A program made the translations under genes and the position numbers. From positions 1 through 64,000 of the forward strand of contig CAZMVB010000003.1 in the NCBI GenBank assembly GCA_964569795.1: DNA of 64,000 bases. The letters run 5' to 3'. Under the pieces are notes generated by a model. The model worked only from the letters and a program-made list of their open reading frames with translations, ran no database searches and had not been told where the DNA came from. Below, piece after piece: positions 15,500-24,621 of the stretch (positions within the stretch are counted from its first letter, which is position 1; every line of letters begins with the position of its first letter). The DNA is from JAHJDS01 sp964569795 (GTDB lineage Bacteria; Desulfobacterota; Desulfarculia; Desulfarculales; JAHJDS01).

Positions 15500-17461
15500 T
15501 CAGAAAATGACCCGGACCCCGCCCAGGTCCTGGACGTTGAAGCTGTGTTTTTCCTCGGGGGCGCCGATGAACATGTTGTTGACCTCGACGCCCAGCTCGC
15601 CGGACAGGCGCCCGACCGTCTCCGGGCTGAACCGGCCCTCCCGGCTGACCAGCTCGGTCTTGATGTCGGGGAAGATCTCGGCCATGACCGCCAGGCTATG
15701 CCTGATTGGCTCGGACTGGTCCTCGGCCCCACGGCCGTAGAGGTGGATGACGTACACGAACCGGGAGACCTCGTTCTGCAGGACGTACTCCAGGGCCCGG
15801 TGGAGCCGGTCCAGACGGGCGCCGCGGACAAAGACGGCCACCTTCTGGTGAGAAAGCGAGGTGATGGCGTCGATGACCCGGGTCCGCAGCAGGAAGATGC
15901 GCTCCAGGGCGGTGTTGACCAGCTCCAGAAGGGCCCGCAGCAGCCGGACCCGGAAGAGCATGGCGATGATGAACCCCGAGGCCGGGGCGAAATAGAGGAT
16001 GAAATACAGGAAGTACTGGACCCGGATGACCAGGTAGCCGACGATGCCGCTCGAGGTGGCGGTGATGCCCAGGAGCGTCGCCAGCAGACCGGCCCGGTAG
16101 GTCCGCTTCAGTTCCTTGCGCCGCAGGCGGAGCAGGATGTTGCCCACCCCGAACAGGGTCATCACCCCCAAAAAGGAGATGGTATAGACCCCGCCCAGGG
16201 ACAGGAGCCGCCCCCCGGTCAGGACCAGGATCGAGGCGCACAGGATGAAAAAGGTGATGACCGTCCGGTGGGTGGTGCCCCGGCGGTTGGTCTTGAGCAG
16301 AAAGGCGGTCAGGCAGCCGTCCAGGGTCATCCGCCGGACCAGGCCCGAGACCCCGACGTAGCTGGTCAACACCGCCCCGGACAGGACCAGGGTCGCGTCC
16401 AGGATGATGGTCACCCGCAGCCAGTCCCCGCCGGTCACGGCGGCCATCCGGGCCAGAAGATCGTAACTCTTGTCGGTCACCTCGTAGATCGGGAAAAAGG
16501 ACAGGGTCAGGAAGGCCATGATCGGGTTGATGACCGTCACCGCGACCAGCATGTTGCGCAACGTTTTCCGGAAGACGCCCGGCGCCTGCTCCTCGACGTA
16601 GTTGGCCGAACTCTCGAAGCCGCTGACCCCCAGCAGCGCCGCCGAGAAACCCAGGAACAGGGCCAGGAAGAAATGCTCGTCCGTGGGAACGGACCGCAGG
16701 TTGGCCGCCAGGGTCGAGACCGCCGGGCCGGGCTCGAAGAAGTGATACAGGTCGCTGAAGGGCACCTGGGCCTTGAACTGGAGGGCCAGGGGCAACGACG
16801 GGGCGTGTTCGTAAAAGGCCCACAGATCGCCCAGGGGCAGGTAATCCAGGTTGTAGGCCAGGGTCGAACTGCTCGAGCCCAGACTCAACACGCCGCACAG
16901 GACCAGGGTGAACAGGGTGGCCATGTGGAAGATGAAGATGCCCAGGGCGACCACGGCCGACTCGGTGATGCCGGTGATGGTCAGGGCCGCGAACACGGCC
17001 AGGACCCCGATGATCACCAGCAGGACCGTCCCCTGGGTGGCGCCGATGGCCGGGACCAGTCCCTCCAGGTACCTGACCGCCACCGTGGCCGAGATGACGG
17101 CCGTGGCCATGTAGGACAGGATGGTCATGCAGGCGGCCATGGAGGCCGACAGCTTGCTGGTGGCGTTGAGCAGGCAGTTGTAGGCCCCGCCGTTTAAGGG
17201 CAGGGCCTCGACGACCTCGGTGTAGATCCGCTTGTACAGGTACAGGGTGCCGGCCACCAGCAGCAGGACCAGCGGGGACAGGGCCCCGGCGTAGTAGGTG
17301 GCGATGGCCGAGACGTAGAGGCAGGACGAGGTGATGTCATTGCCGCAGATCCCCGTCGCCAGCCAGGGGCCCAGCTTGCTCTTGCCCTTGAGCAGCGCCT
17401 CGGTGGTGATTTCCGGGGCTGCCGGGACGGCCGCGGCGGCGTTTGTGGTCGAATCGGCCAT
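15500..17461 (-). CDS. APC-superfamily amino-acid/polyamine permease with cytoplasmic C-terminal domain
   Basis: About 653 residues from the ATG at 17461 (AGGGG 6-7 bases upstream). Residues from about 30 to 470 carry roughly a dozen membrane helices, with the APC signature in the first ones: GICGNDITSSCLY and YTEVVEALPLNGGAYNCLLNATS. Substrate is probably an amino acid or amine taken up by secondary transport. The last 150 residues are soluble and alternate strands and helices (KVAVFVRGARLDRLHRALEYV; FVYVIHLYG), resembling a nucleotide-binding USP-like sensor tail seen in some APC transporters; this part is inferred. The IS element has inserted exactly downstream of the stop, so the reading frame is intact. 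Confidence 0.85.
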   Translation of the reverse strand: MADSTTNAAAAVPAAPEITTEALLKGKSKLGPWLATGICGNDITSSCLYVSAIATYYAGALSPLVLLLVAGTLYLYKRIYTEVVEALPLNGGAYNCLLNATSKLSASMAACMTILSYMATAVISATVAVRYLEGLVPAIGATQGTVLLVIIGVLAVFAALTITGITESAVVALGIFIFHMATLFTLVLCGVLSLGSSSSTLAYNLDYLPLGDLWAFYEHAPSLPLALQFKAQVPFSDLYHFFEPGPAVSTLAANLRSVPTDEHFFLALFLGFSAALLGVSGFESSANYVEEQAPGVFRKTLRNMLVAVTVINPIMAFLTLSFFPIYEVTDKSYDLLARMAAVTGGDWLRVTIILDATLVLSGAVLTSYVGVSGLVRRMTLDGCLTAFLLKTNRRGTTHRTVITFFILCASILVLTGGRLLSLGGVYTISFLGVMTLFGVGNILLRLRRKELKRTYRAGLLATLLGITATSSGIVGYLVIRVQYFLYFILYFAPASGFIIAMLFRVRLLRALLELVNTALERIFLLRTRVIDAITSLSHQKVAVFVRGARLDRLHRALEYVLQNEVSRFVYVIHLYGRGAEDQSEPIRHSLAVMAEIFPDIKTELVSREGRFSPETVGRLSGELGVEVNNMFIGAPEEKHSFNVQDLGGVRVIF

Positions 17462-17608
17462 GGAGCGCCCCTGGCGGCGGGGACAAAAAATCGCGGCCAT
17501 TGTCCGGGTTTTCGGCCGCCCCGTCAAGTCGAACCGGGATAAAAATGAGTTGACGAAAAGATGGTCCGGTTATTGTTGTCCCGGCGACCGGACGGGTCCC
17601 CAACGATG

Positions 17609-18088
17609 TCAACGGCCGGGAGTGGGCCGATACATTTTCTTCCAGGGCTGGTGCCGGTTCCGGAGATAATCGCGGATGGCCGCCCGCAGGGTGGCGATAC
17701 CCAGTTTGGCGCAGTGCCCGTGTCCGGGGGGCAGCCCGCCCAGGAATCCGGCCACGTCGGCCGCGGTCAGGGCCTGGGCCCTGTCGACGCTCAATCCCAG
17801 GGCCAGCTGGGTCACCGCCGAGCCCACGGCCACGGTGGCCGCGCACCCCTGCGGAAAAAAGGCGATCCGGGTGATGACGTCGCCCGTGACCTCGATCCCG
17901 ATCTCGAGGGAGTCCCCGCAGGAACTCACCGGCGCGCCCCGGCCGTCGGGCTGGGGCAAAAAACCCAGGTTACGGGGCTGCCTGGCGTTGGCCACCAGCG
18001 CCTCGGACGGGGTGAACCCGGACCACGGTTCACCCGGCTCGGACCCGGCGGGCCCGTTCTCGTAGGGGTCATCCGGCCGGGCCGGCAT
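17609..18088 (-). CDS. NifU/IscU-like iron-sulfur cluster scaffold
   Basis: 159 residues from the ATG at 18088; the longer frame overlaps the divergent gene and looks non-coding there. The IscU fold supplies three cluster-ligand cysteines in the right order: SSCGDS, QGCAATVA and GHGHCAKLG, the last close to the L-P-P-G-H-x-H-C-x-x-L signature. It would build Fe-S clusters in the cytoplasm. No NifS/IscS or C-terminal NFU domain is nearby, so this is a stand-alone scaffold. It has a 40-residue proline-rich N-terminal extension before the fold. Confidence 0.82.
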   Translation of the reverse strand: MPARPDDPYENGPAGSEPGEPWSGFTPSEALVANARQPRNLGFLPQPDGRGAPVSSCGDSLEIGIEVTGDVITRIAFFPQGCAATVAVGSAVTQLALGLSVDRAQALTAADVAGFLGGLPPGHGHCAKLGIATLRAAIRDYLRNRHQPWKKMYRPTPGR

Positions 18089-18230
18089 GATAATTTCCGC
18101 CGGCCCGGGCGTCAAGGCCGCCGAATCGAACCGGCCCCCGGGGGACCGAGATTGTGTTATGATGTCATATCGGTGGGGACGCATGGGCTGCCCGAACGAG
18201 GCCTCGTCCCCGTCACCCGGGTGGAAGGAC

Positions 18231-18986
18231 ATGGTCAAGAACACGCCGGTGGACGATTTTCTGGAGGCCCTCCAGCAGAGCGTCAAGCGGGAGGTGATCG
18301 AGAACTACCTCCACGAACGCCGGCTGATCGAGGCCCAGATCGAGGAGATCGAACAACTGGCCGCCGACCTGACGGCCCTGGAACACCAGTTGGCCCTGCG
18401 CTACCGCCGGTTCTACATCATCCTCCTGGACGATTGCCACATCGACAATTTTTTACAAATGATCGGGCTGGAATGGCGGCCCTACCGGGATCAACCACCG
18501 GCCGGTGAAAAAAAATTTCGGTTTCGGGCCCTGCGTTTCCTGCCCACCTGGGGCCTGACCCGCCGGTCCCGCTACACCCGGCTGGTCCTGAGGGCCTACC
18601 AGCGCCTCTGGGACTGGAACATAAAATATACCGAGCAATATCTGGACCTGCACCTGGAGGCCGAGGCGGTCAATCACAACATCGCCCGGTTTCGATGCGG
18701 CTACGACGTGCTGGCCATCCTGGCCTTTTTCCGGAGCCTGGACGTCCACCAGATTCAGCGAGCCCGGTTTCTGGGGGGCAATTTCCGGCCGGACGAGGTC
18801 AACGCCATCGAGCGGCGAATGTATTTTCCGGATATTTCGCTGGAAAAGTACGGCTTCGAGCCGCCGGCCGACCTGCCCCCGCCGGCCGAGGTCGCCGGCC
18901 GCCTGCGGCAACTGGCCGAGGATATCCACCGGGCCGAGCCCGATGCCTGCCGGGCGATAGTCATTCCCGGGAAAAGGGCGGATTGA
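18231..18986 (+). CDS. Conserved-looking protein of unknown function, 251 residues
   Basis: The ATG at 18231 follows GGTGGAAGGAC. A TATGAT box (18155-18160) about 70 bases upstream could be its -10. The first 70 residues form a helical, probably coiled-coil stretch (SVKREVIENYLHERRLIEAQ onward), followed by tyrosine- and arginine-rich helical segments (ALRYRRFYIILLDDCHIDNF; TRLVLRAYQRLWDW). No signal peptide, membrane helix or catalytic motif is seen. It is divergent from the NifU-like gene. I do not recognise the family. Confidence 0.65.
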   Translation: MVKNTPVDDFLEALQQSVKREVIENYLHERRLIEAQIEEIEQLAADLTALEHQLALRYRRFYIILLDDCHIDNFLQMIGLEWRPYRDQPPAGEKKFRFRALRFLPTWGLTRRSRYTRLVLRAYQRLWDWNIKYTEQYLDLHLEAEAVNHNIARFRCGYDVLAILAFFRSLDVHQIQRARFLGGNFRPDEVNAIERRMYFPDISLEKYGFEPPADLPPPAEVAGRLRQLAEDIHRAEPDACRAIVIPGKRAD

Positions 18987-18987
18987 C

Positions 18988-19380
18988 CTATCTGGCCCGG
19001 TGGCAGACGAACTGCAACAGGGCCTCGCCGACCGTGCCCCGCCGGATGGGAAGCACCTCACGCCGCGGCCGCCAGCGGGATTTCTCCTCCAGTTCCCGGT
19101 CCAGGGCGACGTACTCCAGTTCTTCCAGGGTCCGGGCCCGGCAGCAGATCCGGGTCTTGATCCGCAACTGGTAGAACAGGGGCCGGTTGGTCATGGGCTT
19201 GTGTTTGAAGGTCATGCGGTGCCAAAAGGTGACGCAATCGCCCTGGCGGGTGATGGTGGTCGTGTCCACCCAGGAGTTGCCGTTCGGGCCGCTGGCCACG
19301 AACCGCCAGTTGGCCGCCCCCGCGGGTCCGGAAACCACACCCAGAAACACCACTACCAGTAAAGCGGCCCATCGGCGCAT
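18988..19380 (-). CDS. Exported surface-adhesin-E-like protein
   Basis: 130 residues with a clean signal peptide (MRRWAALLVVVFLGVVSG, cleavage after GAA). The mature domain has the pattern W-R-F-V-A-S-G, SWVDTTTITRQGDCVTFWHR and YQLRIKTRICCRARTLEELE, which fits the small 'surface-adhesin protein E'-type domain. That domain is common in secreted proteins of unclear role. GAGGCAG lies ahead of the ATG. Two adjacent cysteines plus one more could form disulfides. It converges with the unknown gene at 18986 with only one base between them. Confidence 0.7.
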   Translation of the reverse strand: MRRWAALLVVVFLGVVSGPAGAANWRFVASGPNGNSWVDTTTITRQGDCVTFWHRMTFKHKPMTNRPLFYQLRIKTRICCRARTLEELEYVALDRELEEKSRWRPRREVLPIRRGTVGEALLQFVCHRAR

Positions 19381-19632
19381 CTGACTGCCTCCTGAACTGG
19401 GTCAAACCGGCCGGGCCCGAGGGGGGCAACCGGTCTTCATCGTCGTCAAGACCAATTATACCCGAACCGTGCCCGACCCGTCGCCTGCTTGTCCCGGCCC
19501 CGGGCCTCGGCCGGGCTCCGGTCCCCGGGCCAGGCGACCAGCCTATATTGTAGGAGCCTGCCCCGGCCGTTTCAAGTCCAGTTTTGACGGCGGTCATTTC
19601 AAGCGGGCGGCCTGGCAGGGCCTGTCTTTCGT

Positions 19633-20634
19633 GTGATAGACTTAGCCGTGATGAGCGTCGTCCCGGCACTGGCCCTGGATCTGGCCCAAAAACGGCTGGC
19701 CCTGGAGGGTCGGTCCGACCTGCCCCGGGTCCGGACCGACACCTCGGATTTCTTCGACGTCCGCTTCGGCGACGTCCTGGTCCTGGGCGACGGGGCCTAC
19801 CTGGTCCGGGGCACGGCCCACGAGGGCCGCTTCGGCCTGGACGAACAACCCAAACCCTGGGTCAAATGGGCCCTGGACCTGTTCACCGGACAGCGGGTCC
19901 TGATCAAGCTGGTCTTCTTCGAGTCATTCGACCTGCGCCTGGGCGATCTGACCTACACCTGTTTCCGCTCGCCCCAGAAGGAGGCCCGGCTGCTGGACCT
20001 GGTCCGGGGCCGGAAGCACTTCATGCAGGGCCGGTGGCTCGAGGACGAGGCCGGCAACAACGTCCGGATCCTGGAGGTCCTGCCCGGGCCGCCCCTGCCG
20101 ACCCTCATCCAGAACGCCCCGGCCGGACCCCACGAGGACTATTGCCGGGCCATGCTGCCGGGCCTGCTCGACCGGTTCATTTCAGCGGTCGAGGCCCTGC
20201 ATTTCCTCCACGGCCACGGCGAAAAGCACGGCGACGTCCGCCGCGACCACATCCTTCTGGACGCCAACGGCGACTTCACCTGGATCGACTTTGACTACAA
20301 CTACCATCACTACGAGAGCCTGGCCGGCCTGGACCTGTTCGGCCTGGGCAACATCCTGGCCTTTCTGGTCGGCCGGGGCGACGTGACCCTGCACGGGCTC
20401 AAGGAGGAGCATCCCGACTGGCTGGGCCGCCTGTCCGCCGCCGACCTGAACCTGGTCTTTCCCAACCGGGTGATGAACCTGGGGGCCCTGTTCGACTATC
20501 TGGCGCCCGACCTGACCGGGATCCTGCGGCGGTTTTCGGCCGGGACCGAGCTGTTCTTCGAATCGGCCGCCGAACTGGCCGACGACCTGCGTCAGGCCGC
20601 CGTGGCCCAGAGAAGACTTCAAGGAGGGAGTTGA
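19633..20634 (+). CDS. Degenerate protein-kinase-fold protein
   Basis: About 333 residues; the start is uncertain (GTG 19633 or ATG 19651, neither with a good ribosome site). The kinase fold shows in VLIKLVFF (ATP lysine), an E in the next helix region and LHFLHGHGEKHGDVRRDHI, where the catalytic loop reads H-G-D-V-R-R-D-H instead of H-R-D-x-x-x-x-N. WIDFDYN stands in place of D-F-G. The metal-binding Asn is therefore replaced by His. The stop codon is directly followed by the ATG of the USP gene, whose ribosome site GGAGGG lies inside this gene, so they form an operon. Activity may be altered or it may be a pseudokinase. Confidence 0.72.
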   Translation: MIDLAVMSVVPALALDLAQKRLALEGRSDLPRVRTDTSDFFDVRFGDVLVLGDGAYLVRGTAHEGRFGLDEQPKPWVKWALDLFTGQRVLIKLVFFESFDLRLGDLTYTCFRSPQKEARLLDLVRGRKHFMQGRWLEDEAGNNVRILEVLPGPPLPTLIQNAPAGPHEDYCRAMLPGLLDRFISAVEALHFLHGHGEKHGDVRRDHILLDANGDFTWIDFDYNYHHYESLAGLDLFGLGNILAFLVGRGDVTLHGLKEEHPDWLGRLSAADLNLVFPNRVMNLGALFDYLAPDLTGILRRFSAGTELFFESAAELADDLRQAAVAQRRLQGGS

Positions 20635-21099
20635 ATGGAATTCGATCGGGACCCGCGTCGGATCCTGCTGGCCGTCGATTTTTCGGAGAACTCGGACCGG
20701 GCCGTGACCTACACCGGTCTGATCATGGGCGCCACCCCGGGCTTTCACCTGACCATCGTCCACGTCGTCGAGGACCCGCCCGAGGATTTCTTTCCGAACG
20801 AGGCCAGCCGGCAGGAGCACCTGGCCAAACAAAAGGCCTTGACCGATGACCTGCTGGAGCGAACCAAACAAAAGCTGATCGACATGGGCGTGCCCGGCGG
20901 GAACATCTCGCTTCTGGCCCCGGTCAAGAAGTGCGACTCCATGGCCGGTTGCATCATCGAGGAGCAGCAGACCCATGACTTCGGCACGGTGGTCGTCGGC
21001 CGGCGCGGGCGATCGAAAAAGGAGGAATTCCTGTTCGGCTCCGTTTCCAACCGGATCATCCATTACACCAAGGGCTGCACCGTGTGGGTGGTCGAATGA
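20635..21099 (+). CDS. Universal stress protein (UspA family)
   Basis: 154 residues, one Usp domain: RILLAVDFSENSDRAVTY opens the alpha/beta fold, and the ATP-binding signature G-x-x-G-x9-G-S appears near the end as VGRRGRSKKEEFLFGSVSNR. It ends in VWVVE, the usual closing strand. It should bind ATP in the cytoplasm and act in stress signalling. Coupled to the kinase-like gene upstream and 37 bases before the M16 protease gene, so these three probably share a transcript that ends at 23838. Confidence 0.9.
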   Translation: MEFDRDPRRILLAVDFSENSDRAVTYTGLIMGATPGFHLTIVHVVEDPPEDFFPNEASRQEHLAKQKALTDDLLERTKQKLIDMGVPGGNISLLAPVKKCDSMAGCIIEEQQTHDFGTVVVGRRGRSKKEEFLFGSVSNRIIHYTKGCTVWVVE

Positions 21100-21136
21100 C
21101 CCCCGGGCGGCCGACCCCTTTCAGGAGGTAACGGCG

Positions 21137-23779
21137 TTGCGTCACATCCGTCGAGTAACAACCCTGGCGATGATCATCGCCATGTTCTTCCTGGTCCAGA
21201 CCGCTTGGGCCGCGCCCAAACCGGAACGGATCAAGCTCAAGAACGGCCTGACCCTGATCGTCCTCGAGGATCATTCCGCCCCGGTGGCCTCGCTCCAGGT
21301 CTGGGTCCGGGCCGGGGCCCGGCTGGAGCGGCCCTTCGAGAACGGCATCACCCACTTCATCGAGCACATGATCTTCAAGGGCACCCCGAGTAGGCCCATG
21401 GGCGCCATCTCGCGGCAGATCGAGTCCGCCGGCGGCGATATCAACGCCGCGACCAGCTACGACTACACCTACTATCACGTCACCATGGCCAGCCGTTACT
21501 TTGACACGGCCATCAACGTCCTGTCCGACGCCATCGAGCATGCCCTGTTCGATCCGGTCCAGATTAAACGGGAGCGCAAGGTCGTTCTCGAGGAATGGCG
21601 CATGAACCAGGACAGCCCGGGCAGTCGCCTGTGGCGGACCCTGTTCAAGACGGCCTACACCACCCACAACTACCGCCGGCCGATCCTGGGCACCCCCAAG
21701 CTCATCCGGTCCTTTACCCGGAAGATGATCAAGGCCTACATGCACCGCTGGTACGTGCCCGGCAACATGGTCGTCGTCGCCGTAGGCGACTTCAACCGGA
21801 ACAAGGTCGTCGCCAAGCTCGAGAAGGCCTTCGGCCGGATACCCGCCCGGGCGGTCCCCAAGGAGGCCGTGACGCCCGAGCCGCCCCAGAAGAAGATCAG
21901 GGTCAAGATCGTTCGGGCCAGGGTCTCCGTGGCCCGGGTCGCCCTGGCCTGGCATATCCCGGTGGGCCTGGGGAACCCCGACGAGGAGCCGCTGGACGTC
22001 CTGGGCATGGTCCTGAGCAGCGGCCGGACGAGCTGGCTGTACCGCGAACTCCGGGACAAGCGGCAACTGGTCCAGTCCGTGAGCGCCTTTGCCTTCACCC
22101 CCCGGGACCCGGGGCTGTTCGCCGTGTTCATGACCCTTTACCCCAAAAATCTCAAGGCGGCCCTGACCGAGACCCTGCGCTGGGTCTATGCCGCCCGCAC
22201 CCGCCCGGCCAGCCGGGACGAACTCAAGCGGGTCAAGCTGAACCTGACCTCGAGCTTCATCTTCCGCCGCCAGACCATGCAGGGTCAGGCCCAGCTCCTG
22301 GGCAACGCCGAGACCAACGGCGGCGGCATCGAGCGGGTGGCCCGCTACATCTCCCGGGTCGAGGCGGTGACCGAGGCCGATCTCATGCGGGTGGCCCGCA
22401 ACTACCTGACCACCCACAACCTGACCGTGGTGGTCATGCTCCCCGAGAAGGCCAAGGTGGGCCTGACCCCCAAGGACATCGCCCTCATCTCGAGGCGGGC
22501 CGAGGCCGCGGCGGCCAAAACGGCGGCCGCCAAGAAGGTCCGCCGGGTCTTCAAGTACAAGCTCAAAAACGGCCTGACGCTCCTGGTCAAGGTAAACCCC
22601 GATGTCCCCCTGTGGTCGGCCCGGCTGGTGATGCTGGGGGGCCTGCGGTTCGAGACGCCCAAGACCAACGGGATCAACGCCCTGCTCGTGCCCATGCTCA
22701 CCCGGGGGACCCGGAAATACTCGGCCCTGGAGCTGGCCCGCCGGGTCGGGAACATGGCCGGCTCCATTTCCGGATTCTCCGGCAAGAACTCCTTCGGCCT
22801 GTCGGCCACCTTCCTCAGCCGCTTTTTCGAACCGGGCCTCAAGCTCCTGGCCGAGGTGGTGAACCATCCGACCTGGCCCGCCACGGAGCTGAAAAAGGTC
22901 AAGCGCGACGTCCTGGCGGCCATCCTCAGGCGGCATGACTCGCTGCCGGCCACGGCCTTCAGGCTGTTCAAACAGAAGATGTTCTACCCCCACCCCTACG
23001 GCAACGATCCCCTGGGCGCGCCCAAGGTCATCAAGAAGTTGACCCGCCGGGACCTGGCCGCCTGGTGGCATAAATACGCCGTCCCGGACAACATGGTCCT
23101 GGCCGTGGTCGGCGACGTGCAGCCGGCCCGGGTCCTGGCCCTGGTCAAGAAGCTGTTCGGGGGCCTCAAGCCCGGGTATCACGCGCCCAAGATCCCGGCC
23201 GAGCCCAGGTTCACCAAGCCGGTCCGGGCGGCGATCATCAAGCCGGGCAAGCAGCAGGTCCACATCCTGTACGGCTTCCGGGGCGTGAGGCTCGACAGCC
23301 CGGACGTGTACGCCATGGACGTTCTGACCTCGGTCCTGAACGGCATGGGCGGCCGGCTGTTCATGAACCTCAGGGACAAGCGCTCCCTGGCCTACGAGGT
23401 GGCCTGCATCCAGAGCCAGGGGCTCAGCCGCGGCTACGTGGCCGTTTACATCGGCACGGCCGTGTCCAAGACCGACCGATCCCTGGCCGGGATGAAGGCC
23501 GAACTGAAAAAGGTGACCCTGGAGCCGATCACCCCCGCCGAGCTCAAGGACGCCAAGCGCCACATCATCGGCACCATGGAGGTCGGACTGCAGAAGAACT
23601 CGGCCCAGGCCCTGGAGATGGCCCTGTACGAGCGGTACGGTCTGGGCTGGGACTACAAGCTCAAGTACGCCGACCGGATCAACAAGGTGACCCGGGCCGA
23701 GGTCCTGCGGGTGGCCCGGAAGTATTTCCGTTTCAACCGCAGCCTGCTGGTCAGCGTAGGGGCGGTCAAACCCAAGTGA
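21137..23779 (+). CDS. Exported M16 zinc metallopeptidase, fused double-domain form
   Basis: 880 residues from a TTG at 21137 with AGGAGGT 7 bases upstream; the longer frame overlaps the USP gene. A signal peptide covers residues 1-26 (MIIAMFFLVQTAWAA). The N-terminal M16 half has the inverted zinc motif H73-F-I-E76-H77 and the distal glutamate in VVLEEWRM. The second half, from about residue 470 (FKYKLKNGLTLLVKV), repeats the fold but lacks H-x-x-E-H, as is normal for the structural half. Many bacteria encode the halves as two genes, and the fusion is a known alternative. Periplasmic degradation of peptides or misfolded proteins is the likely role. Confidence 0.93.
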   Translation: MRHIRRVTTLAMIIAMFFLVQTAWAAPKPERIKLKNGLTLIVLEDHSAPVASLQVWVRAGARLERPFENGITHFIEHMIFKGTPSRPMGAISRQIESAGGDINAATSYDYTYYHVTMASRYFDTAINVLSDAIEHALFDPVQIKRERKVVLEEWRMNQDSPGSRLWRTLFKTAYTTHNYRRPILGTPKLIRSFTRKMIKAYMHRWYVPGNMVVVAVGDFNRNKVVAKLEKAFGRIPARAVPKEAVTPEPPQKKIRVKIVRARVSVARVALAWHIPVGLGNPDEEPLDVLGMVLSSGRTSWLYRELRDKRQLVQSVSAFAFTPRDPGLFAVFMTLYPKNLKAALTETLRWVYAARTRPASRDELKRVKLNLTSSFIFRRQTMQGQAQLLGNAETNGGGIERVARYISRVEAVTEADLMRVARNYLTTHNLTVVVMLPEKAKVGLTPKDIALISRRAEAAAAKTAAAKKVRRVFKYKLKNGLTLLVKVNPDVPLWSARLVMLGGLRFETPKTNGINALLVPMLTRGTRKYSALELARRVGNMAGSISGFSGKNSFGLSATFLSRFFEPGLKLLAEVVNHPTWPATELKKVKRDVLAAILRRHDSLPATAFRLFKQKMFYPHPYGNDPLGAPKVIKKLTRRDLAAWWHKYAVPDNMVLAVVGDVQPARVLALVKKLFGGLKPGYHAPKIPAEPRFTKPVRAAIIKPGKQQVHILYGFRGVRLDSPDVYAMDVLTSVLNGMGGRLFMNLRDKRSLAYEVACIQSQGLSRGYVAVYIGTAVSKTDRSLAGMKAELKKVTLEPITPAELKDAKRHIIGTMEVGLQKNSAQALEMALYERYGLGWDYKLKYADRINKVTRAEVLRVARKYFRFNRSLLVSVGAVKPK

Positions 23780-23796
23780 GGTGATGGTCTGAATGG

Positions 23797-23838
23797 CGGC
23801 CGGCCCGGGCGCTCAAGAGCCGGGCTGGCCGTTTTTTT
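23797..23838 (+). terminator. Rho-independent terminator after the M16 peptidase
   Basis: Long stem CGGCCGGCCCGG against CCGGGCTGGCCG (one mismatch), then seven T residues. Confidence 0.88.
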
Positions 23839-23928
23839 CCCTTCGTCAGCCGGTGGCAGAGGCCGAGTCGTTCCACCTCAAGCCCCTGGTCACGGGTGAC
23901 TCAGACAGCCACATGACCCTCGCTGCTG

Positions 23929-23970
23929 GGTTCCCTCTCCCCTTGAGGGGAGAGGGCCAGGGTGAGGGGT
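23929..23970. repeat. Repeat C copy 1: palindromic REP-like unit
   Basis: Perfect 10-base hairpin CCCTCTCCCC-TTGA-GGGGAGAGGG followed by CCAGGGTGAGGGG. A second, inverted copy lies at 46955-46996. It starts the gap 23839-24621, which carries no gene. Confidence 0.75.
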
Positions 23971-24003
23971 GATCGACCGCGATGTTCTGATACCTTTGGG
24001 TGG

Positions 24004-24432
24004 CCCAGACAGCTAAGCTGTCTGGGTCGCGAAGCGAAAGAGGATGGGCTTGGCGGTTTATTAAGATTTAAAGGATGAAGAGCCACATGGAGGTGGGGGA
24101 CTTCTCCCAGCCCCCCACACCCCCCAGGGCCAGAGGGGGTTCCCCGTCGAACCCCCTCTGGACTCCCGCGCCGCTCAAGGGCTCCGCCCCTGAGAACCCC
24201 ATGTCGGCGATTCGAACACCACCAGACGTGATTCCCTCCGGCGCAGGTTTTTCGTCCCGACGTCGGGCCTTCGGCCCTCTGGCCGCGCCGAAAAACCCGC
24301 GCCTCCGGTCAAGACGTCTGGCTCGCCGCACTAGATTGATTGGTGGTTAATCCGAGGTTGAAAGAGAAGTGGATGCGCGGCCGTGACCAAAAAACGGCCG
24401 CGCCCTCGGCTGCCGTGCCGAAAAGCGACTCC
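24004..24432 (-). repeat. Repeat A copy 1 (about 430 bp), inverted relative to copy 2 at 63.5 kb
   Basis: Read on the minus strand this segment shows long near-identical blocks with 63488-64000. They include GCCGGAGTCGC, the GCGCGGCCGTTTTTT hairpin arm with ACGGCCGCGC, CTTGACCGGAGGCG, GGCCAGAGGGCCGAAGGCCC, CCGGAGGGAATCACGT, GTTCGAATC, CATGGGGTTCT, GGGGGGCTGGGAGAAGTCCCC and TCGCTTCGCGA. One edge is a perfect 11-base palindrome (24004-24026, CCCAGACAGCT/AGCTGTCTGGG). Small ORFs here are by-products of the repeat. Remaining bases to 24621 show nothing else I can identify. Confidence 0.85.
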
Positions 24433-24621
24433 GGCGGTCGGCCGGCGTTCCACCTCTCCCCACCCGTCACGGATGGAAGGTGGGGCCGTGCCCCTCCGGG
24501 TGGACTCATTCCCTTTTTGATGAAGTTCGCTCTGATTGACCGCCGGCCGTCCGGTGGACTATCATGACCGCGACACAGGTGATGGCCACTGGATGGGGGC
24601 TGAATTGTCGAGGTCGGGCGA

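Noticed and set aside
21056..23563. Long minus-strand ORF of 835 codons
   Set aside because: It is the antisense shadow of the M16 protease gene; GC-rich codon bias keeps such frames open, and the plus-strand protein has clear catalytic motifs.
24075..24350. Small ORFs in repeat A (also 63730-63960)
   Set aside because: They follow the repeat sequence itself and end at its edges; their similarity to each other reflects repeat homology, not a conserved protein.
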